Assembly (NCBI GenBank): GCA_002495945.1 | Contig: DAHU01000024.1 | Location: forward strand, 1 to 20,928 | From: Euryarchaeota archaeon UBA13 | Lineage (GTDB): Archaea; Thermoplasmatota; Poseidoniia; Poseidoniales; Poseidoniaceae | DNA: 20,928 bases | Reading direction: 5' to 3' | In this document: in pieces, positions 8,440-15,737 of the stretch | Layout: the number at the start of each line of letters is the position of its first letter | Position numbering within the stretch: the first letter of the stretch is position 1 | The notes under the pieces: generated by a model | The model's database searches: none | What the model was told of the DNA's origin: nothing | The model's input: only the letters and a program-made list of their open reading frames with translations | Program-made: the position numbers and the translations under genes

Positions 8440-9186
8440 ATGGGTGAATTTACTGCTGATAAAAGTCATCCGAGATATGAATCATTACTAAGTCGACACA
8501 AACTCGAGGTTGCCGCCAGTAAAGGCATGCTTGCAGATAGTGCATTAATTGCTCACGGCCGTGGCGAGGCTTTCGATTATCTGCTAGGCGAAGCAACATC
8601 TGAAAATGCTATGCTAGCAGCTAGAAACGCTCTCGCCCATCTAATGGCTGCCAAACGCCCAATAATAACCATCAATGGCAATACTGCAGCGCTAGCAGGC
8701 AAAGAATTATTGCAGCTCGCCCAAGCCCTAAACTGCCCAATTGAAATTAACATCTTTTACCGCACAGAACAGCGCATATCCGCTCTATATAATCACCTTG
8801 AGGAGATTAAAGATATTCACCACATAACCACAGAAATTCTCGGCAAAAACCCTGACGCCAAGATTCCCAATCTCGAAGGCCCGAGAGCAAACTGTTGTGC
8901 AGAAGGGATCTTTTCCAGTGATGTTATTTTAGTTCCTCTAGAAGATGGCGATAGATGTGAAGCATTGGTCAACATGGGAAAAACAGTGATTGTTGTTGAC
9001 TTAAATCCGATGTCTCGTTCAGCAAAAATGGCCTCTATTACCATTGTAGATGAGGTTTTGAGGGTTGCAAAATGCATGCTCAATTACCTCAGTAGTGATG
9101 AGGAAATTGACATTGATATAGATTTTAATAATCAAAATAATTTACAGCAAAGCATCAATATTATTGCCTCGAACTACATCAATTAA
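8440..9186 (+). CDS. 4-phosphopantoate--beta-alanine ligase (phosphopantothenate synthetase)
   Basis: Joins 4-phosphopantoate and beta-alanine with ATP to give 4'-phosphopantothenate, the step after pantoate kinase in archaeal CoA synthesis. The 248 residues are the usual family length. Near-diagnostic segments are HPRYESLLSRHKL, LIAHGRGEAFDYLLGE, AAKRPIITINGNTAAL, EINIFYRTEQR, DVILVPLEDGDRCEALVNMG and VVDLNPMSRSAKMASITIVD, in order along the chain. The C-terminal 30 residues are acidic and Asn-rich and probably a tail. The ATG follows the nadC stop directly (TGAATGGG), so the two genes are almost certainly cotranscribed and coupled. Together with the divergent pantoate kinase, they form a CoA/NAD cofactor cluster. 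Confidence 0.95.
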   Translation: MGEFTADKSHPRYESLLSRHKLEVAASKGMLADSALIAHGRGEAFDYLLGEATSENAMLAARNALAHLMAAKRPIITINGNTAALAGKELLQLAQALNCPIEINIFYRTEQRISALYNHLEEIKDIHHITTEILGKNPDAKIPNLEGPRANCCAEGIFSSDVILVPLEDGDRCEALVNMGKTVIVVDLNPMSRSAKMASITIVDEVLRVAKCMLNYLSSDEEIDIDIDFNNQNNLQQSINIIASNYIN

Positions 9187-9263
9187 GATACATAATAATA
9201 CAATATTAGAACTTTGTCGGGACAAGCCTTTTATTATCTAAAGTAGAGATTTTATTGAAAAAG

Positions 9264-9884
9264 ATGGGCGAAGAATTAGCGAAAAACCCACAGTCAGGAA
9301 CTTTTGGAACAAGCATTTCGTTCGATATTGAAGAAACGGCTGCGCCGGTTAGGAGACGCCAGAAACAGCAAAGAGACACTCACGAAGCCGTAGAAGAACA
9401 GCAGGAAACGATGGCTGCTTGTCCCGGTTGTGGGGCTGAAATCAATCACGATGAATGGCTTGACTGTCTCGTTGGGTTCGTCTCTGGTGCGAATCAGTTC
9501 GAGATTGGCAACCCGGTTAGAGCAAGGATTGTTCAAAATCTAAGAAATCAAATTAGCAAAATGAATGTGCCAAACCCCCGTGACAGTTGGGAACTTGCGA
9601 TAGTTGGTAAATTGATGACAGAAATTGAGAGAATCGTTCTAGCAGAGGTTAATCGACATAATCAAAAACAGACAATTTCCAGCGGAATGTCAGAAATTGA
9701 AAAGCAGGAATTAATTGCTGAAACAGAGATTAGGGTGGTCAATTCAATGGCAGCAGAAATCCAAGAGGCGTTAATTGCGGAGTTAACTCCAAGACTTGAG
9801 CAAGAAATTCGAATCCAAGTCGAACAAGAATTGTGGCAACAATTTGAGCAGGAATGGAAGAATAGAACCGTCAATAATTCATAG
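9264..9884 (+). CDS. Hypothetical protein with CPGCG motif and Glu/Gln-rich C-terminal coiled coil
   Basis: I do not recognise this 206-residue protein. The N-terminus (about 1-50) is polar and low in complexity. A single CPGCG zinc-knuckle-like motif (about 53-57) is followed by a Cys in WLDCLVG, so a full Cys4 site would need another partner or dimerisation. The middle contains NPRDSWELAIVGKLMTEIERIVL. The last 70 residues are an acidic, Glu/Gln-rich helix likely to be a coiled coil (EQEIRIQVEQELWQQFEQEW). There is no signal peptide or membrane helix. A TTG at 9255 would add three residues; the ATG at 9264 is chosen because a TTTTATTAT box lies about 30 bases upstream. It heads a run of four unknown genes on the same strand. 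Function not assigned. Confidence 0.7.
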   Translation: MGEELAKNPQSGTFGTSISFDIEETAAPVRRRQKQQRDTHEAVEEQQETMAACPGCGAEINHDEWLDCLVGFVSGANQFEIGNPVRARIVQNLRNQISKMNVPNPRDSWELAIVGKLMTEIERIVLAEVNRHNQKQTISSGMSEIEKQELIAETEIRVVNSMAAEIQEALIAELTPRLEQEIRIQVEQELWQQFEQEWKNRTVNNS

Positions 9885-9896
9885 TCAAATTAACAC

Positions 9897-9910
9897 ACAT
9901 GTCCACATGT
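9897..9910. repeat. Tandem ACATGT palindromes upstream of a hypothetical gene
   Basis: Two copies of the six-base palindrome ACATGT (9897-9902 and 9905-9910) are separated by CC, in the 33-39 base gap before the next gene. Two dyads spaced 8 bases centre to centre, just before a start, could be an operator. Chance occurrence is also possible for so short a motif. Confidence 0.3.
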
Positions 9911-9923
9911 TGCAAAATTGACA

Positions 9924-10565
9924 ATGATATTCTTCATAGGCTGTCAAGATTACAACCATGTTATGCGAGACAATCGGCTCCATGTTGATTCAATGCCAGC
10001 AGAAGTTCAGAAACTATGCGAGGTTATGGCTGGAATTGACCCTAACTGGAGCCTAGAAGACTGGCTAAAAAGTCAAGCAAACTCAAGTTTAGACCTGATT
10101 TCTAGCGAACTTGAGGTAGAACTGAAAACCGCTGAGCAGCGAATTCAAAGAATAATTGACATAAAAAATCGTATTACTGATGCTGATACTGATAACCAGC
10201 AATCAAATCAATTAAACCTGTTCGATTGTTTTAGCATTGAGTATGACAAGAGCATAATCGGGCTAGGCTCAAGAGCGGTCAGTAATGAAGAGGATTTTAC
10301 TGAAACCCATCCTGTTAGTGCGTTTCTTGATTTGTTGCCAAATGACCAAGGTGACGACCCCCTACTGGCCGTCGCTTGTCAGAACTTGTTGATGATAATC
10401 GATGGCGAACTTGCTAAAGGCAAAGATTCAGCTAATCTAGACGTAATTGTTGCTGAATTAGATAAATCGGGAATCTCCTTTGAGGAGATAGATGAAGCCA
10501 TTGAACATTGTTTGATGACTGGGGTAATCATTGAAATTGACGATGATTGCTTCATCACTATTTGA
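9924..10565 (+). CDS. Hypothetical protein with C-terminal winged-helix-like domain
   Basis: Unrecognised soluble acidic protein, 213 residues from the ATG at 9924 or 200 from the ATG at 9963. A TTG at 9918 is also possible. No candidate has a ribosome binding site, so the start is uncertain, and the region MIFFIGCQDYNHV may be untranslated. The middle (about 45-75 of the shorter form) is a charged helix that could be a coiled coil (SSELEVELKTAEQRIQRII). The last 60 residues follow a winged-helix pattern: LDVIVAELDKSGISFEEIDEAIEHCLMTGVIIEIDDDCF, with the typical 'helix, helix, then wing ending in an acidic strand'. Such domains often end archaeal DNA-replication and repair proteins, but I see no second domain that fixes the role. 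The following membrane-protein gene begins 13 bases after the stop. Confidence 0.65.
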   Translation: MIFFIGCQDYNHVMRDNRLHVDSMPAEVQKLCEVMAGIDPNWSLEDWLKSQANSSLDLISSELEVELKTAEQRIQRIIDIKNRITDADTDNQQSNQLNLFDCFSIEYDKSIIGLGSRAVSNEEDFTETHPVSAFLDLLPNDQGDDPLLAVACQNLLMIIDGELAKGKDSANLDVIVAELDKSGISFEEIDEAIEHCLMTGVIIEIDDDCFITI

Positions 10566-10578
10566 TTGAGGCGTTTAG

Positions 10579-10890
10579 ATGACCTTGACAAAAAAACAAG
10601 CGGCACAACTTTGCATAGATGCAATCAATTCTGAGTTAAAGTTGAAACGAAAAGTGATTATTGCAACAGTCAATATTGTTATTATTTCGGGAATTATTAC
10701 ATATCTTACATCATGGTATTTTGGACTGGCATGTCTGCTTATCTGTGGCTTGTTAGGACAATTTGCCCATGAACGTATGGATAATTCGATACAATCTAGA
10801 AAATTGCTAGCGATGAAATCATTAAACTGGCAAACTTCAGAATTAGAAAATCCAGATTTAATGGCAAAATTGACGAAGATTATTGGCTAA
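10579..10890 (+). CDS. Small two-helix membrane protein, unknown function
   Basis: A 103-residue protein with an N-terminal amphipathic, basic helix (about 3-25), two membrane helices (about 26-44 and 46-63) joined by a very short loop, and a basic C-terminal tail. Both ends probably face the cytoplasm, as expected from the Lys/Arg distribution. The ATG at 10579 is supported by GAGG 7 bases upstream. The next gene, 9 bases downstream, encodes a protein with the same helix-hairpin-helix layout, so the two may form a complex or be diverged duplicates. No family is recognised. Confidence 0.65.
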   Translation: MTLTKKQAAQLCIDAINSELKLKRKVIIATVNIVIISGIITYLTSWYFGLACLLICGLLGQFAHERMDNSIQSRKLLAMKSLNWQTSELENPDLMAKLTKIIG

Positions 10891-10899
10891 GTGAAATAG

Positions 10900-11553
10900 A
10901 TGGACTACAACCTTGAAATTTCAAAGTTAGAATCAAGTGCCGAACTGGTAAAGGTTCTAGCCAAGATTGCAATTATCAGTACTGCATTCAGTATCACAAT
11001 TCTACTGTTTGGATTTGATGTACCCGACCCAATTATCTTTTTATCGATACTGTTAATCCCGATATTTGTGGTTTTATCAAACAACTTTATCACAAAATAT
11101 TATCAAATTAAAATTGAGTATCTCTCTCATGAATTGCTTGCTGTAAAATACGCCAATGAGGATGAGGAGACTGCAAGCAATGTCAATCAGTCTAATTTCG
11201 CTAATCCTGATTATCTAAGAAATAGAGGGACTGACGAAAAGGGTCCCGCATTTCATACCGGCAAGAACAATTTCTCAACTGATGGAGAACGAGTGGATGC
11301 TATGAGTAATCGTGATTATGATAATATTGAGTCAGCGATTACTAAAGGTGAAGAAATGCTCAGAGATGCTAATGCTATCCAAGCGGAAAATTCTGCCAAA
11401 CAATGGCAATCATCAGAATCTGTGGATACTGATCTGATAGAATCAGGAGTTGACAATCTAGGCGATTTGATAAAAACTGGCTGGTTTGAGAAGAATAAGC
11501 AAGATGGTGCAGTTAAACGGTTATATGAGAATAATGAAGGAAACCAAATATAG
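10900..11553 (+). CDS. Two-helix membrane protein with long acidic cytoplasmic tail, unknown function
   Basis: A 217-residue protein. Residues 1-16 are an amphipathic helix, membrane helices lie at about 17-38 and 43-61, and residues 62-85 form a further charged helix (YYQIKIEYLSHELLAVKYA). The remaining 130 residues are acidic, polar and probably largely disordered, with a more ordered end (IESGVDNLGDLIKTGWFEK). Its first 85 residues copy the architecture of the preceding gene product, including spacing of the two helices. It lies in a tight run of genes on the same strand. Role unknown; a membrane scaffold or part of a small membrane complex is only a guess. Confidence 0.65.
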   Translation: MDYNLEISKLESSAELVKVLAKIAIISTAFSITILLFGFDVPDPIIFLSILLIPIFVVLSNNFITKYYQIKIEYLSHELLAVKYANEDEETASNVNQSNFANPDYLRNRGTDEKGPAFHTGKNNFSTDGERVDAMSNRDYDNIESAITKGEEMLRDANAIQAENSAKQWQSSESVDTDLIESGVDNLGDLIKTGWFEKNKQDGAVKRLYENNEGNQI

Positions 11554-11574
11554 GACTCCTACTTAGAGTAATCC

Positions 11575-12321
11575 ATGATGGTTAAGGCAATCTTGGTGGC
11601 AGGTGGCCATGGAAGCAGGTTGCACCCATTTACCAAAATAACTCAAAAGACCCTACTGCCAATATATGACCGGCCCGTCATAGATTACGCATTGGGAACT
11701 ATTAGAAGAGCGGGCATAAAAAATATTACAATCATTTCAAACCAGTTTATCGGCCAAATTGCTAAACATGTGGGCTCTGGTTTACCCGGAGAAAAAATTC
11801 ACTACGTCTTGGAGGAAACGCCGGAAGGTGTTGCTAAGGCACTTAACTTAGCACGGCCACACAATGAAAACTGTCGTTTACTAATCTATTTCTCTGACAA
11901 TATAACTACTATCGAACTCGAAAATCATGTAAAGGAATTCATTGACCATGAATCGAATCCTGGTTGCCTATTATTATCGAGAGATGAAGAAAACCCTCAG
12001 GCATTTGGGGTTGCAAAATTCAATGATGATGGAAAAATAATCGATATTGTAGAGAAACCGCAAAATCCGCCATCAAATGTCGCAATTGGTGGCATATATC
12101 TGTTTGATGAACAATTTTGGTCACTAATTGACCAGTGCGAATTGGAATACGGCGATCAATTCTCAATTACGGACGTCAATCGTAAATACGTTGAGAAAGA
12201 ACAAGCAAAATTATTGAATATTGGTAAAGAAACTTGGGTAGATTGTGGTACGCCTGACTCATTACTTGCGGCATCATTGATGGCAAAAGAAGGCAAATTG
12301 AACCCAAATCCATTCAAGTAA
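11575..12321 (+). CDS. Sugar-phosphate nucleotidyltransferase, RmlA-like
   Basis: Predicted to join a sugar 1-phosphate with an NTP to make an NDP-sugar. The N-terminus carries the full nucleotidyltransferase signature: GGHGSRLHPFT (10-20), then the Lys and LLPIYDRPVIDYAL of the RmlA type (K25 onwards). A metal-binding Asp is in YFSDNI, and VEKPQNPP and GGIYLFD match the sugar-binding half. WVDCGTPDSLLAAS near the end corresponds to the RmlA segment that reads WLDTGTHDSL. At 248 residues it is shorter than bacterial RmlA (about 290), so it lacks the usual C-terminal extension. The start is the ATG at 11575; a second ATG directly follows. It begins an apparent three-gene run with the Ugd-like and GtrA-like genes. 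TDP-glucose synthesis is likely, but the nucleotide and sugar are not certain. Confidence 0.88.
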   Translation: MMVKAILVAGGHGSRLHPFTKITQKTLLPIYDRPVIDYALGTIRRAGIKNITIISNQFIGQIAKHVGSGLPGEKIHYVLEETPEGVAKALNLARPHNENCRLLIYFSDNITTIELENHVKEFIDHESNPGCLLLSRDEENPQAFGVAKFNDDGKIIDIVEKPQNPPSNVAIGGIYLFDEQFWSLIDQCELEYGDQFSITDVNRKYVEKEQAKLLNIGKETWVDCGTPDSLLAASLMAKEGKLNPNPFK

Positions 12322-12355
12322 ATAGCTAGATGGTACAATTGAAAATGGTGATAAC

Positions 12356-13180
12356 ATGAAGGTTGGAATTATCGGAGCAGGGATGGTTGGTGGTGCAATC
12401 GAGCATTGCTTCAAGGACGCTCATGAGTTATTTATCCACGACCCAGCAAGGAAGACTGACCTAAGCGATGTTACCGATAATGTTGACTTTGCATACATCG
12501 CCGTACCAACACCACCGCATCCTGAACACGGTGGTTGTGACACTAGTATAGTTGAGGAAATTTTAGACTCTTTACCGAATGGATTTACTGCGGTCATCAA
12601 GAGTACGGTTGTTCCCGGTACCACCGAGGCATTTCATCACAAATATCCGCATCTAAAAATCGCTTATTCGCCAGAATTTCTCGTTGAACGTCGGCGTCTT
12701 GAGGACTTTGCTAACCAAGATATTCTGGTTTGTGGAACTCACCACAAGGATGTTGCCCATCAGGTATTCCAACAACATAGAGAAGCCGGAGTATTACGAA
12801 ACGAAAATCTATTTCATGTAACTCCTACACAAGCTGAATTAGTAAAATACACAAAAAACACCTTCTATGCGACAAAGGTCATCTTTGCAAATCAAATGTA
12901 CGATATTTGCCAGGCTTTAGGAGAAGATTGGTATAAAATCCGAGAGATAATCACTACGCCACAAGACCAACCCATAGGAGAGTCACATCTTGACCCAATT
13001 TTTGGACTGAAGCGTGGTTTTGGTGGCAAGTGCTTGCCAAAGGATTCGCAGGCGCTTGCGGTACTTGCTGAATCTCTTTCCTGCAAGTATGAATTACTAC
13101 AAGCCATTCAAGACGATAACAAAAAATTACGCGATATTCTTACCGGCAAACCGAGTGACGTAGTTACCAAAGACGACTGA
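12356..13180 (+). CDS. Short UDP-glucose/GDP-mannose 6-dehydrogenase-like protein
   Basis: Resembles the NAD-dependent enzymes that oxidise the C6 alcohol of an NDP-sugar to an acid, giving a UDP-uronate. The Rossmann loop GAGMVG is at 7-12, STVVPGT at 83-89, SPEFL at 105-109, the central helix [17 protein letters not shown] at 164-180, and the catalytic Cys at C226 in [11 protein letters not shown]. The protein is only 274 residues against the usual 400 or more, and ends soon after the catalytic Cys: the C-terminal domain that helps bind the nucleotide is absent. No frameshift remnant follows, because the next gene starts 20 bases downstream. Short forms like this are known in some phages and archaea, so it may well be functional. 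A GGTGAT ribosome binding site precedes the ATG. It acts with the RmlA-like and GtrA-like neighbours. Confidence 0.85.
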   Translation: MKVGIIGAGMVGGAIEHCFKDAHELFIHDPARKTDLSDVTDNVDFAYIAVPTPPHPEHGGCDTSIVEEILDSLPNGFTAVIKSTVVPGTTEAFHHKYPHLKIAYSPEFLVERRRLEDFANQDILVCGTHHKDVAHQVFQQHREAGVLRNENLFHVTPTQAELVKYTKNTFYATKVIFANQMYDICQALGEDWYKIREIITTPQDQPIGESHLDPIFGLKRGFGGKCLPKDSQALAVLAESLSCKYELLQAIQDDNKKLRDILTGKPSDVVTKDD

Positions 13181-13200
13181 ACCCTGAGGCTTGTGGTAAA

Positions 13201-13617
13201 ATGGATACAAGACAAATCGCCATAATTGCTCCTAGAGGCACGATTCGGCGTTTTGCTACGGCTGGAGCAATAAACACACTACTGTTTTGGATACTTTGGG
13301 AAATTCTACGGCTGTCTCCAGCCTTAGAATTATTTTCAGAGACCGGAGTATGGGCAATCGCTTGGATTATATCATGTACTATTGCCCATTTTACTCACAG
13401 ATATTTTACCTTTGATGGCAGAAAGGATGTCAAAACTACAATGATTGGCGCTTTCACTGTTTACGCTATTGGAGGTGCGCTATCGACAATCTCATACGAG
13501 TTTTTAGTGTCAAATTTAGAGTTTCAGATACGCTTGATATTTGTCATTAATATGCTGATATGGGGATTGTTTACTTGGGCCAGCATGCGATGGTTCGTCT
13601 TTGAATACGACGAGTAA
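13201..13617 (+). CDS. GtrA-like four-helix membrane protein
   Basis: A 138-residue integral membrane protein with four predicted helices at about 16-37, 47-67, 78-99 and 108-130. The sequence FATAGAINTLLFWILWEIL at the start, and the loop AHFTHRYFTFDGR after helix 2, match the GtrA/DPMS family pattern (a helix with G..NT, then NR.WTF in many members). A second WFVF follows helix 4. Members are thought to help move polyprenyl-phosphate-linked sugars across the membrane or support the associated glycosyltransferase. The gene follows two NDP-sugar genes by 20 bases, which supports a part in surface glycan assembly. No glycosyltransferase is next to it in this window. The ATG at 13201 has GTGGT upstream. 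Confidence 0.82.
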   Translation: MDTRQIAIIAPRGTIRRFATAGAINTLLFWILWEILRLSPALELFSETGVWAIAWIISCTIAHFTHRYFTFDGRKDVKTTMIGAFTVYAIGGALSTISYEFLVSNLEFQIRLIFVINMLIWGLFTWASMRWFVFEYDE

Positions 13618-13637
13618 TTCGGTTACTTTAATGAGGT

Positions 13638-13658
13638 ATAGAAATCGAAATTTTCTAT
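13638..13658. repeat. AT-rich inverted repeat before the TerB-like pair
   Basis: ATAGAAA (13638-13644) and TTTCTAT (13652-13658) form a perfect 7-base inverted repeat with a 7-base spacer, in the 87-base gap between the GtrA-like gene and the first TerB-like gene. It could end the upstream transcript, act as an operator for the downstream pair, or be chance in AT-rich DNA. Confidence 0.35.
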
Positions 13659-13704
13659 GCTAATCATGCGAGAAGTTATTGGCTAATGAACGATACGCAG
13701 GGTC

Positions 13705-14136
13705 ATGCTGCCAGACACGATACACAAGCTGTCCCGTGAAGAAAGATTCTCCTATGCAAGGCTCCTTGCCTTCATGGCTCGAGTTGATAATGAATTAACT
13801 GTCGACGAAATGGCCATGTTCGAACAGCGACTTGGCACTGCTTTGCTATCGCCGAGCCAACGAGAGTTAATTCGACAAGCTCTGAAAACCCCTCCACCAC
13901 TTGATGAATGCCTATCTGGATTGAGTGAGGAAGCTGGGCGCTTAGCCTTGCGAGATGCTGTATTGATGGCTGCTGCTGATGGCACCGTAGATGATGATGA
14001 AAAAGAGGTATTGACCGAGATTACTGCTCACTTAGGATTACCCGATGATGCTCTTGACCGACTACTCAAATGGACTGTTGAAGGATATAATTGGATGCAG
14101 TCCGGCTATGACATTTTGAATGATCTAGCGGAGTGA
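13705..14136 (+). CDS. TerB-like protein, first of a tandem pair
   Basis: A 143-residue all-helical protein of the tellurite-resistance TerB-like type (proteins with two helical halves, each carrying an acidic metal-binding-type loop). The loops are RVDNELTVDE (26-35) and AADGTVDDDE (90-99), both in the D-G/N-x-[IVL]-x-x-x-E form, and the shared core LALRDAVL is at 80-87. There is no membrane helix. The start is the ATG at 13705. The stop overlaps the start of the next gene in GTGA, and the two proteins align along their whole length, so this is a duplicated, translationally coupled pair. TerB family members occur in stress and membrane-linked complexes, often binding Ca2+ or other metals. 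The job here is unknown. Confidence 0.75.
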   Translation: MLPDTIHKLSREERFSYARLLAFMARVDNELTVDEMAMFEQRLGTALLSPSQRELIRQALKTPPPLDECLSGLSEEAGRLALRDAVLMAAADGTVDDDEKEVLTEITAHLGLPDDALDRLLKWTVEGYNWMQSGYDILNDLAE

Positions 14137-14561
14137 AGCCCTTGTTCTCGGACATGGTTAATGATTTGACCATGGAGGAGCGCCTAGCTCATGCACAGAT
14201 GATGGTCGCTGTCGCATCTATTGACGGAGAATTGGTTCTAGAAGAATTAGCGATGATTGAATCTATTATGGGTAAATCAATGCTTCATCCTGAAATGCGA
14301 GTCGATGTTAGAAATACATTGAATCACCCAGTAGAAATTGAGAAGTGTATGGAAATCCTATCTGAAGTGGGACAAAAATTAGCGCTTAGAGATGCAGTGC
14401 TAGTTTCCGCATGCGACGGAGATTATGATAAAAAGGAAATCAAGATGATAAAGAGGATTGCAAAGATTGCTGGTGTCGAACAGGACGTGTTATCGAAGAT
14501 TTATCAGTGGGTAGAGGAATATTGGCAACTTTACAAGGAGTCAATCGATTTTATTCAATAA
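14133..14561 (+). CDS. TerB-like protein, second of a tandem pair
   Basis: A 142-residue paralogue of the preceding gene. The acidic loops are SIDGELVLEE (29-38) and ACDGDYDKKE (93-102), around the same LALRDAVL core (83-90). The GTG at 14133 shares bases with the upstream stop. Starting there lines up the N-terminus with the first copy (DxxxxLTMEER against DTIHKLSREER), which I prefer over the ATG at 14154. A small heterodimer of the two products is plausible because of the coupling, but this is inference. The gene is followed by a hairpin and a T-run that probably end the transcript. Confidence 0.75.
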   Translation: MKPLFSDMVNDLTMEERLAHAQMMVAVASIDGELVLEELAMIESIMGKSMLHPEMRVDVRNTLNHPVEIEKCMEILSEVGQKLALRDAVLVSACDGDYDKKEIKMIKRIAKIAGVEQDVLSKIYQWVEEYWQLYKESIDFIQ

Positions 14562-14570
14562 ATCTGCACT

Positions 14571-14624
14571 TTACCCAATTAGGGTAATTCTTTATCTGTT
14601 TGAGGCATTTTATGACGTTTTTTT
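14571..14624 (+). terminator. Probable terminator after the TerB-like pair
   Basis: TTACCC (14571-14576) and GGGTAA (14582-14587) form an inverted repeat with a 5-base spacer, 10 bases after the stop codon. T-rich DNA follows, and then a run of seven T (14618-14624). Archaeal termination depends mainly on T-runs, so the T7 is the likelier release point. The whole gap 14562-14715 (154 bases) holds no reading frame that I can support. Confidence 0.5.
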
Positions 14625-14715
14625 ACTATATTACAAATCCAATCTCTCATCCTTGGGTAAGACGATTGTTTATTACTGATAAGTGACTGGTTGATAATCG
14701 AGCCTTGGTGAGAAG

Positions 14716-15297
14716 ATGGGAATTCATCCAAAGATTGGGATTACAGGATTGCCTAGGAGTGGCAAATCTGCAGTTATGGAGAAAGTTCTACAAATGCTAA
14801 CTGAGGAGCGAACCCAAGAAATAAAGTTACGCGGTAATCCAAGCGGCAAACCAATCATCGCCGGATTGCGCACTGAACCCATTATCGAAAGTGGAGAACG
14901 CTTGGGGTACAAGGTAATCGACATCATAACTGGAGATGAAGGCGTAATCGCCCACAAAGAATTTGATTCTAGGCTAAGGGTTCTTGGTTACGGATTAGAC
15001 CTCGAGGCTTTGGAAAGAGTTGCCATACCAGCGATTGAGTATGCGAAAAACGAAAGCGAAGTATTAGTAATCGACGAAATTGGTAAATTTACAGTAGAAA
15101 GTGAGAAGTTCGTTAATTGTGTAAGGGGGGCTTTAGAAGTTGACAAGCCAACACTGCTCACACTACACAAAAAGAGCAGACACCCCTTATTACAGGACAT
15201 CAGACGCAGAGATGATGGAAGAATTCTCGAAGTTACACCGGTTAATCGAGCACTGTTACCATATAAGATTCACAAACTGATGCGTGAGACTTACTGA
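14716..15297 (+). CDS. THEP1-family nucleoside-triphosphatase
   Basis: Predicted soluble NTPase of the archaeal THEP1 family (COG1618 type), which hydrolyses ATP, GTP and other NTPs; the cellular role of the family is not settled. The 193 residues show the Walker A GLPRSGKS (11-18), the family segments GLRTEPIIESGERLGYKVID (50-69) and LRVLGYGLDLEALERVAIP (87-105), and the Walker B with its family tail VIDEIGKFTVESEKF (118-132). NRALLP near the end matches the conserved VTxxNR segment. Walker A has LPRS where GPPGVGKT is usual, and a short NPSGKPII insertion (41-48) lies before the RTE segment. The ATG is supported by GGTGA 5 bases upstream. It is separated from the TerB pair by a terminator and starts a new run of genes. 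Confidence 0.88.
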   Translation: MGIHPKIGITGLPRSGKSAVMEKVLQMLTEERTQEIKLRGNPSGKPIIAGLRTEPIIESGERLGYKVIDIITGDEGVIAHKEFDSRLRVLGYGLDLEALERVAIPAIEYAKNESEVLVIDEIGKFTVESEKFVNCVRGALEVDKPTLLTLHKKSRHPLLQDIRRRDDGRILEVTPVNRALLPYKIHKLMRETY

Positions 15298-15337
15298 CGG
15301 CCGCTTAATTCATCACTGGTTACTAACTGGGAATAAT

Positions 15338-15682
15338 ATGGACGAGCCAAGCAAGGCGGCAAATCGCATTCTCCTTGGCACGGGTTTCGGCTTGATCCTT
15401 CTTTGCGGATTCGCCCTCATCGATGGAAGAATGACTATCGAGAAACTCGGCATTGGCCACCTCTTCTTGTTGACGGGAATTATTTGTTTAGCAATGGCGA
15501 GATTAGTGTTATATGAAAATTCATTTTTGTCACAATATTTCCCTAACGAATCAGAGCATGAACTGAAGCAGCGGGTCGATGATGAAGTACATCAACAAAG
15601 CCGAGACAATCGAATTGGAAACGCTTGGGCTGAATTAGAGAGTAAGGTACTATCCAGTGAAATCACAACTGCAGAAGAGTGA
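15338..15682 (+). CDS. Small two-helix membrane protein, unknown function
   Basis: A 114-residue protein from the ATG at 15338 (MDEPSKAANRILL). A GTG at 15284 keeps the frame open and would overlap the THEP1 gene by 14 bases, but the extra residues look unlike protein and the ATG has GGGAA upstream. Membrane helices lie at about 8-28 and 38-58; the C-terminal 55 residues are charged and helical (ESEHELKQRVDDEVHQQ), probably cytoplasmic. No family recognised. The gap to gcvH is 55 bases. Confidence 0.6.
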   Translation: MDEPSKAANRILLGTGFGLILLCGFALIDGRMTIEKLGIGHLFLLTGIICLAMARLVLYENSFLSQYFPNESEHELKQRVDDEVHQQSRDNRIGNAWAELESKVLSSEITTAEE

Positions 15683-15737
15683 AATTCGTTGCGAATATTC
15701 AAGAATCCTCTACGTCTCCACAAGATAAGGCGATAAT

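Noticed and set aside
14562..14715. Possible small gene or RNA in the 154-base gap
   Set aside because: I see no open frame with a start, and no tRNA or other RNA fold beyond the small hairpin and T-run called as a terminator.
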